Source: a virus. From it: a DNA stretch of 64,000 nt. The translations under genes were made by a program, and so were the position numbers. Positions 58,449 through 64,000 of this stretch are shown piece by piece; position 1 is the first letter of the stretch; the number at the start of each line of letters is the position of its first letter. Location of the stretch: positions 21,232 through 85,231 of IMG/VR virus record IMGVR_UViG_3300033049_000041. One strand, given 5' to 3'. Below the pieces are notes generated by a model. It made no database searches. It was not told the origin of the DNA and saw nothing but the letters and a program-made list of their open reading frames with translations.

Positions 58449-58757
58449 TTATTGGGTTTTATTTTGATTTCTTTCCCGTAATTTAGCTATAAAGATTTTA
58501 ACTTGGTTATCCGAAAATCTACCTAACAGGCTACATATAACTGATGCAGCTAATAGTTCTCTCATAGGTAATTGATACATATCGGGATACATACTAGCAA
58601 CAATAGCATACACACTTAGTACTAATAATACTTCTCTACCAATTATGGTAGTTAAGACTATTACTAGCATAAATAATTGGTAAATTAATGTTAGCTTAGG
58701 TATATCTTTAAGCTCTTCGTCTGGTACTTCTGGGATATTTGGTGGTTTATTTGTCAT
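58449..58757 (-). CDS. membrane protein, 102 aa
   Basis: Two to three hydrophobic helices; Pro-rich start TNKPPNIPEVPDEELKDIP. Leader TTTTTCCTAAACTAACTAAC. Unknown. Confidence 0.72.
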   Translation of the reverse strand: MTNKPPNIPEVPDEELKDIPKLTLIYQLFMLVIVLTTIIGREVLLVLSVYAIVASMYPDMYQLPMRELLAASVICSLLGRFSDNQVKIFIAKLRERNQNKTQ

Positions 58758-58785
58758 CTTTAGTTAGTTAGTTTAGGAAAAAGTA

Positions 58786-58831
58786 ACACTTCCCTTGAAT
58801 TAAATCAGCTCCACCACAAAGCAGGAAGTGT
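58786..58831 (-). repeat. long-loop inverted repeat ACACTTCC/GGAAGTGT
   Basis: 8-bp arms upstream of 58449-58757; a second pair AACACTAC/GTAGTG-like lies at 58842-58883. Confidence 0.55.
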
Positions 58832-58889
58832 CAAAAAACAATAACACTACATGAACGCAGATTATTTTTCTTTAGTGGTGTTTTATATT

Positions 58890-59297
58890 TTATATATCTT
58901 TGGTGTAGACTCCTCTAAATCGTGCATATTTCACAATGTCTTCACGCTCTTCGGACAAGAAACCTAATGTCTTATGAGTTCTCATAATACTAATAACAAT
59001 GGCACCTAATCCAGTCACAAATGCTCTAGTAGACCATTTAGTTATTAATAGGGATTTATCCGTAACAGCATTGAATATAATGCCGTATACCTTATCTGAA
59101 TCCAAATTAATACCATCAATAACTCGTGCTTCATAAGCAATAATAACATCGTATTTATATACTTCCTCGTCAATTACTTTACGTAATTGATTTTCACTAA
59201 ATGGACCTTCACTATTAGTACTTTTAAATGGTACTAGCTCATGAATTAATGTTTTGTCTCGTAATGGTTTTACATAAACTACTGTATGATTATTCAT
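58890..59297 (-). CDS. unknown protein, 135 aa
   Basis: ATG at 59297 with leader AATCACCACAA. Alpha/beta with VTGLGAIVISIMRTHKTLGF near the C-terminus. Unknown. Confidence 0.72.
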   Translation of the reverse strand: MNNHTVVYVKPLRDKTLIHELVPFKSTNSEGPFSENQLRKVIDEEVYKYDVIIAYEARVIDGINLDSDKVYGIIFNAVTDKSLLITKWSTRAFVTGLGAIVISIMRTHKTLGFLSEEREDIVKYARFRGVYTKDI

Positions 59298-59334
59298 TGT
59301 TATTGTTTCTTGTGGTGATTTAATGCGATTGTTT

Positions 59335-59907
59335 TTATTGTACTATTACGTGTTCTATTAATATTCTGTTTATAATTATTCTAAGCTCTTTTTGACTAAC
59401 CATGCTACTTAAATCACCTACCGCATGGTAAAGATTTTGAAGATTTACCTGTTTATCAAATATAAGAGCTAATAGAGCTATTAAACATGTACTAGTTTTA
59501 GCTACTACATAGTTAGTACCTTTGTTATAATTATGTAGTTTACGAGTAAGCCATTTGCTTTTAATTCTGTATAAGAATTTTAACTTAGGATTAGTGTGTA
59601 CTAACTTACTTACGTCGTCTATACAAGCTTGTATCAAATCTTTTTGCTCATTACTTTGGTATTTATCTTCAAGTAATGGCATTATTGCAAGTAATAGCTG
59701 CTTAACTATAATATCAGTGTCTCTTGTAGTTAATTCTGCATGATTAGATAAGTACCATACATAATCTGATAATGGTAACATTTTTATAGCTTTATGTACA
59801 GTAAATATACCATCCTCATTAAATGGAAATGGTAAGTTATTTATATCATCTTTACTATAACAACCAGGATGCTCTAATAAATATTCTCTAGTAAATCCAG
59901 TCTTCAT
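59335..59907 (-). CDS. GCY-LPL family protein copy 1, 190 aa
   Basis: REYLLEHPGCYSKDDINNLP at the start and LPLSDYVWYLSNHAELTTRD near residue 50, shared with 62638-63288 and 63248-63844. All helical. The family function is unknown; three divergent copies within 4.5 kb suggest diversifying duplication. Confidence 0.75.
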   Translation of the reverse strand: MKTGFTREYLLEHPGCYSKDDINNLPFPFNEDGIFTVHKAIKMLPLSDYVWYLSNHAELTTRDTDIIVKQLLLAIMPLLEDKYQSNEQKDLIQACIDDVSKLVHTNPKLKFLYRIKSKWLTRKLHNYNKGTNYVVAKTSTCLIALLALIFDKQVNLQNLYHAVGDLSSMVSQKELRIIINRILIEHVIVQ

Positions 59908-60067
59908 CTTTAGTTAGTTTAGTTTAAATAAAACGCACGATTTTCACGCCCTAATCTGCAGTTAGCAGAACCTTTATTTATATCTTCTAAGGTAAGCGCT
60001 CCCAACCACTACAGTCAGGAACGCTGTCAACCCTAATGAAGATTCTTATTGTTTATTAGATTAAAAA

Positions 60068-60098
60068 CACCCTTAACCGTTATGAGAAGTTAAGGGTG
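60068..60098 (-). terminator. Rho-independent terminator
   Basis: CACCCTTAAC/GTTAAGGGTG, then TTTTTAATC, after 60121-60564. Confidence 0.85.
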
Positions 60099-60120
60099 CA
60101 AATAATAATACTAATGAAAC

Positions 60121-60564
60121 TTAAGTATTTCTCTTTATTTGTTTTGTTCTATACAATTGAGTGATGTGTTCTTGAGTCTCAACTATATCTATACCTCCAA
60201 ATCCTTTAATAGCATTTATTAGGTCGATATATCTGATTCTTATAGTTTCATCATCATCATTATCTACGTATTTTCTTAAGCCTGTCCAGATATTCTCAGA
60301 TACCCAATCCTTATTAATATCAAAGTTTGAGTTCTCTATCTCAGTCAATGCATAGCCTGCATAACCAATTTCTGCTGATACACTTCTGTTATTTGCTATA
60401 AACAGTCTATCTCCATTCTTTAGATAGATTGGAAATGACATAGCTTTGAGTTCACTAGTATATATGAACTCTTCAGTAACTGGCTCAGTGTGATGTAATA
60501 ATGCAATAGCATAGAAATATCCTATCAAGAATGAAAATGCGTCTATTTTAGTAGTTTTGTTCAC
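60121..60564 (-). CDS. unknown protein, 147 aa
   Basis: Best start is a GTG at 60564 (GTGAACAAAACT), preceded by TTACACCATAATAAAAACAAT, the local leader type; the longer frame would cross the hairpin at 60597-60625. One hydrophobic segment (FSFLIGYFYAIALL), then an acidic domain. Unknown. Confidence 0.66.
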   Translation of the reverse strand: MNKTTKIDAFSFLIGYFYAIALLHHTEPVTEEFIYTSELKAMSFPIYLKNGDRLFIANNRSVSAEIGYAGYALTEIENSNFDINKDWVSENIWTGLRKYVDNDDDETIRIRYIDLINAIKGFGGIDIVETQEHITQLYRTKQIKRNT

Positions 60565-60596
60565 TTTTATTGTTTTTATTATGGTGTAAGAAAAAT

Positions 60597-60625
60597 GGTG
60601 GGCTGAATTGAGATAGCAGCCCACC
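60597..60625 (-). terminator. hairpin GGTGGGCTG/CAGCCCACC
   Basis: 9-bp arms followed by ATTTTTCTT on the minus strand, separating 60675-61022 from 60121-60564. Confidence 0.75.
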
Positions 60626-60674
60626 ATACAGAACCCATTTGTAATGATGATTACTTTCCCCAAAATAATCATTA

Positions 60675-61022
60675 TTACGTAACAGGATGTAAGTTTAAAT
60701 ATTTTTGTTGTTCATCAAGCGCTTTAGCATGTACTCGATTAAGAAAATCCAATACTATTTTCTCTAAAGCTAAGGGAAACCTTATGTTTATTTCTAGAAT
60801 ACTACCAATTATAATTGGTTGGTATAATTTCACATAACATAGTTGTGGATTATCTTCAATACTAGTATCTTTGATGAATAATCTCCATTCGTCATTTAGT
60901 CTATCAACTAGACGTGAAGGATGGAAAGAATTTTCAATAAAGAATAATTGATCTAAAGATATTTTACCTGCTATAATAGCAGGCTTTAGTTCGATGTTAA
61001 ATTTTTCTGGTACTGTTATCAT
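60675..61022 (-). CDS. unknown protein, 115 aa
   Basis: ATG at 61022. C-terminal half (LEINIRFPLALEKIVLDFLN) resembles LAIEVILPVSMKKSVTHFLE of 62202-62570, suggesting distant paralogues. Leader ATCACCATTAAAAATC. Confidence 0.7.
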   Translation of the reverse strand: MITVPEKFNIELKPAIIAGKISLDQLFFIENSFHPSRLVDRLNDEWRLFIKDTSIEDNPQLCYVKLYQPIIIGSILEINIRFPLALEKIVLDFLNRVHAKALDEQQKYLNLHPVT

Positions 61023-61061
61023 TACTACTGATTTTTAATGGTGATTAAAATAAAAGAGAGA

Positions 61062-61424
61062 TTAAATAGATATTACTATCTCATAAGTCTCTTCAATGTT
61101 AACACCATTCTCTGTAATGACTTTGTTCATATTAGGTAAAGTCAATGTCTTTTGGTCTAAATGATAACGACCAGCTCTGTGTAACATATCCATAGTGGAT
61201 ACTTTAGCAGTAGACTTAATCTTGATTTCAACAGTCGCTCTACTACCTTTGATTGTTCCAGAAGAACTCTCTTTAATAGTCACATTAGTAAGATTCTTGT
61301 TGAACATGAACTCACTAATAACATAATCTCTATTCATCAACACAACATATGTATTTGAAGTTTGAGCATTGATAGTAGATACAAAAGAAACTAAAACGAT
61401 TGCGAATGCGATTAAATTTTTCAT
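61062..61424 (-). CDS. secreted protein, 120 aa
   Basis: Signal peptide MKNLIAFAIVLVSFVSTINA, cleavage before QTSNTY. Mature part is a ~100-aa beta-rich domain. Predicted periplasmic. Confidence 0.76.
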   Translation of the reverse strand: MKNLIAFAIVLVSFVSTINAQTSNTYVVLMNRDYVISEFMFNKNLTNVTIKESSSGTIKGSRATVEIKIKSTAKVSTMDMLHRAGRYHLDQKTLTLPNMNKVITENGVNIEETYEIVISI

Positions 61425-61477
61425 AGTTATTGTTTTTAAGTATTATGGTGGTGTAAATTAAATATTAATATTATTGT

Positions 61478-61834
61478 TTATAAAAGTATTTTTTTAGTTA
61501 TGTCCTCTAAGACTTCATCAAGAACTTTATCTGAAGCTTCATCAGGAAATGTCTTAGGGTCAAGTCTATATTGTATTAACTCGTCTAATGTCATCTCTCC
61601 GCTATTTACTTTAGCAGCACAGCATATACAAGGTACAAACCCTGTATGCTTACCAGCCTTGCTTCTATCAGCCCAGAATGGACGATTAGCACCATAAGCA
61701 TCATTAATAAAAGATGCAATGCAGCAGGTTGGATAGCCGTAGATAACTCCATAAAGAATCTGATTTAAATCAGTTTCAATATCATCTGAGCTACGTATTA
61801 ATAACGTAGCTTTTGCTACTGCATGTTTGTTCAT
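61478..61834 (-). CDS. Cys-cluster protein, 118 aa
   Basis: GYPTCCIASFIND (residue ~33) and TGFVPCICCAAK (~64) form a paired Cys cluster, likely a metal site, of a type seen in small phage and bacterial proteins of unknown role. Leader AATCACCACAACAATAAG. Confidence 0.72.
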   Translation of the reverse strand: MNKHAVAKATLLIRSSDDIETDLNQILYGVIYGYPTCCIASFINDAYGANRPFWADRSKAGKHTGFVPCICCAAKVNSGEMTLDELIQYRLDPKTFPDEASDKVLDEVLEDITKKILL

Positions 61835-61950
61835 GTTACTTATTGTTGTGGTGATTTAATTAATTAATTCCCATCACTATTTAACAGAGGCTTTGGACTC
61901 TCATCTTTCGATGGCTAGTTTAGAATTACAGACTCCGAAGAGCCTGTTTA

Positions 61951-62199
61951 TTATTTTGGTAGTATACTATTACTTGTTACTTTGATGTCTAAGTCAGTTT
62001 GAGCATGAAATGAATGTTCTATACCACAACCACAATTAACGGTGTCTATGGCATCAAATACTGGCTCTTTGAACGTTTCGTTAACAGGACTCATACAATT
62101 GATATTTATGTACGAATCTTCTAAAACATGTTGTTCACCACATTCACAAGTAATGATTATTCTTGCAACTGTATAAACTTCGGTTATTTTGCTTGACAT
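61951..62199 (-). CDS. putative zinc-binding protein, 82 aa
   Basis: C-x-C (CECG) near residue 18 and C-x-C (CGCG) near 60, with His residues. Likely structural zinc. Unknown role. Confidence 0.7.
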   Translation of the reverse strand: MSSKITEVYTVARIIITCECGEQHVLEDSYININCMSPVNETFKEPVFDAIDTVNCGCGIEHSFHAQTDLDIKVTSNSILPK

Positions 62200-62201
62200 A
62201 A

Positions 62202-62570
62202 TTATAAGATATTTGACTCAGCTTTCATTGTTATATCCATTTCATACTGTTTTTTTAACATAGCAGCATAAAACTCTAAGAAGTGTGTAACAGATTTTTT
62301 CATACTAACTGGTAATATTACCTCAATAGCAAGTATATCCTCAACTGATTCATCTAGTTGAAATACTACTGCATCTACGTCTTTAACAGAACTAGGAAAG
62401 GTAATAGGAAACTTCTTCCAATGATTATTTAGCATCATAGTCAATGCAGCTACTAGTTCCTGACTAGGCATTATACGCATGAAATTGATTTGATTCAATT
62501 TCAGTGTTATTCTTAGTGTATGAGGTTTGAAGTCATACACTAGGTCTTCGGGTTGTTCTAATTGTTTCAT
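62202..62570 (-). CDS. unknown protein, 122 aa
   Basis: ATG at 62570. Possible paralogue of 60675-61022 (see there). Two bases separate it from the zinc-binding gene. Confidence 0.7.
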   Translation of the reverse strand: MKQLEQPEDLVYDFKPHTLRITLKLNQINFMRIMPSQELVAALTMMLNNHWKKFPITFPSSVKDVDAVVFQLDESVEDILAIEVILPVSMKKSVTHFLEFYAAMLKKQYEMDITMKAESNIL

Positions 62571-62637
62571 TTCTTAAGGTTTTTGTACGATAAATCGCTC
62601 TGTATGCTGCGAACATACAAAGCCTTATTATCGTACA

Positions 62638-63288
62638 CTATATTTTAGTGATTTTAATATCATCTGGAATAGAGTCAATACACTCTAGTAATAAGGTTCT
62701 GAATTGTTTCTCAAGTCCTTTAGGCATATTGCTGTAATGGTCTTTGTCAGACAGGTCAATTATACGTGTTAACACTAATCGTAAGTCTGCACAACTAGAT
62801 TCAATACCACTGTATAGAAATAAACCATCTGCAGAATCTCTAAGTACAGAGATAACTACTGAGTCAGAATGAGCATAGTTAGTCTTACTACCTATATAGT
62901 TTAGCTTATCTCTAAGAGATTGCCATTCCATATCACTAATACGATTAATACCTTCAGTCTTCTTGTACAATTCTTTAATCTTTGCTACTACTTCAAGTAT
63001 ATCACCATCCTCAACTATTGGTATAAGGAAGTTAATCATACTAATAAGAGTATTACTAACATCTTGCTGAGTTAAGTTAGTCTTCATTGCAAAGAACCAA
63101 CAGAAGTCTTTTAGCGGTAGATGCTTGTACAATTTACTTAATGGTATTTCTACCTCATCTGCTCCAAGCCATGCTCTAAAACACTCAAATCTACGAGTAT
63201 TGTGCTTTCTATAAAGATTGTTACTCTGATTTTCTGAGTAACAACCCCTATTGCTTAGTAGGTATTCTTTGTTGAATATCTTTTTCAT
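62638..63288 (-). CDS. GCY-LPL family protein copy 2, 216 aa
   Basis: NKEYLLSNRGCYSENQSNNL and HLPLKDFCWFFAMKTNLTQQ match copies 1 and 3. Overlaps copy 3 by 41 nt. Helical, unknown function. Confidence 0.76.
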   Translation of the reverse strand: MKKIFNKEYLLSNRGCYSENQSNNLYRKHNTRRFECFRAWLGADEVEIPLSKLYKHLPLKDFCWFFAMKTNLTQQDVSNTLISMINFLIPIVEDGDILEVVAKIKELYKKTEGINRISDMEWQSLRDKLNYIGSKTNYAHSDSVVISVLRDSADGLFLYSGIESSCADLRLVLTRIIDLSDKDHYSNMPKGLEKQFRTLLLECIDSIPDDIKITKI

Positions 63289-63844
63289 TAGGTTTAGTTA
63301 TGTAGTTGATTAAGAATTGTTTGAATTGAGGTAGTATATGTTCTGGATAATTAGGTATGTGGTGTATATCAGCTATGTTAGACAAAGCTAAGTAAGTATT
63401 ATGTAGTGTACAATCTTCACTATTTGTCAAAGCATCTACAACATCTACAAGGGTGTATAATACTGCCCTAGTAAGCCTGTTATTATACTCGTATTGCTTT
63501 AGTATTTCACATCTAAGTTGATAATAGTCTACCTTGTTTTCCTTATCATCATTAGTAGGAATAGCAATTACTGCATTAGCTAGTGAAGACACTTTTTCTG
63601 TAGTAACTAAGTTTGTAATAAACTTAACAATTTCTACAGTTAATTCTCTAGCTTCCTCAATAGTTTCTACAGCTACACAACTCAAAAACCAACAAAAATC
63701 ATCTAATGGTAATAGCTCTAGTAATTCTTCTACTGTAACTAATTCTCCCTCTTTCTTATAAACATCATACAGTGCTACTGCATGTTTACGTGTGTAGCAT
63801 CCTGTGTTATCCAACAAGTACTCTAAATCAAATTCAGTTTTCAT
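63248..63844 (-). CDS. GCY-LPL family protein copy 3, 198 aa
   Basis: DLEYLLDNTGCYTRKHAVAL and LLPLDDFCWFLSCVAVETIE. ATG at 63844, two bases after the upstream stop. Confidence 0.76.
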   Translation of the reverse strand: MKTEFDLEYLLDNTGCYTRKHAVALYDVYKKEGELVTVEELLELLPLDDFCWFLSCVAVETIEEARELTVEIVKFITNLVTTEKVSSLANAVIAIPTNDDKENKVDYYQLRCEILKQYEYNNRLTRAVLYTLVDVVDALTNSEDCTLHNTYLALSNIADIHHIPNYPEHILPQFKQFLINYITKPNEKDIQQRIPTKQ

Positions 63845-63846
63845 GG

Positions 63847-63993
63847 TTAGTATTCTTTGATTTTAAATTTAACACCAGGATGCATATAAGAATATGTTGC
63901 AATAGCAATTCTAGCACTTCCAACTGTTTTATACTGTCTAGCAATGTCCTTATTTTTAGTAAGTATGCCCTTGATAGTATAATCTTGAGTCAT
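63847..63993 (-). CDS. small protein at right edge, 48 aa
   Basis: ATG at 63993 (MTQDYTIKGILTKNKDIARQ), TAA at 63847. Basic; an earlier start beyond the window cannot be excluded. Confidence 0.6.
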   Translation of the reverse strand: MTQDYTIKGILTKNKDIARQYKTVGSARIAIATYSYMHPGVKFKIKEY

Positions 63994-64000
63994 TGTACCA

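Overview
Organism. The window reads as part of a large (jumbo-type) tailed-phage genome, or a related large mobile element, from a Bacteroidota host. Essentially every gene and RNA lies on the minus strand in short, tightly packed or overlapping units. Base composition is AT-rich, Shine-Dalgarno sites are weak or absent, and candidate promoters have the Bacteroidota -7 box TAnnTTTG. Several products carry Bacteroidota-style Sec signal peptides or lipoboxes. No capsid, tail or packaging gene is visible, so this is a replication/accessory/RNA region.

Layout (minus-strand transcription runs from high to low coordinates). 1-3.9 kb: ATP-dependent DNA ligase, an AEP-type primase-like protein and small genes. 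3.9-4.3 kb: a non-coding RNA containing a copy of the 23S rRNA GTPase-associated-centre sequence. 4.4-31 kb: small, mostly unrecognised genes alternating with more than 40 tRNA or tRNA-like genes; canonical tRNAs alone cover all 20 amino acids. This part also holds two ABC-type ATPases, HNH endonucleases, a macro-domain-like protein, a DnaX clamp loader and, at 30.6-31.0 kb, a complete tmRNA gene. 31.8-33.6 kb: a Ro60/TROVE-vWA protein. 34-49 kb: mostly single genes, many separated by Rho-independent terminators, several encoding secreted or lipid-anchored products. 49-64 kb: more small genes, a macro-domain protein, families of paralogues and an 870-bp gene-free stretch packed with long-loop hairpins.

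Main discovery. Many tRNA genes are not ordinary. At least six loci share one RNA element: two helices separated by a fixed internal loop, with the strand TAYTRA-N9/10-TTACTTCG. In tRNA-Asn and tRNA-Asp the element is a 72-73 nt insertion in an otherwise normal gene. In tRNA-Tyr and tRNA-Pro the same element is split and flanks a circularly permuted tRNA, with the 3' half before the 5' half. In two more loci it encloses a tRNA-like cloverleaf without a proper acceptor stem. A further tRNA is split by an insertion that carries an HNH endonuclease gene and a matching motif, which looks like a mobile intron. A permuted tRNA-Lys(CUU), a tRNA lacking the anticodon arm and several other interrupted tRNAs lie nearby. 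I know of no described intron class with this consensus.

How it may fit together (inference). The phage carries its own translation-support set: tRNAs, tmRNA and possibly an rRNA mimic. Many of its tRNAs must be spliced or re-permuted. The TROVE protein, whose family binds tRNA-like Y RNAs and misfolded RNAs, is a reasonable partner for these structured RNAs.
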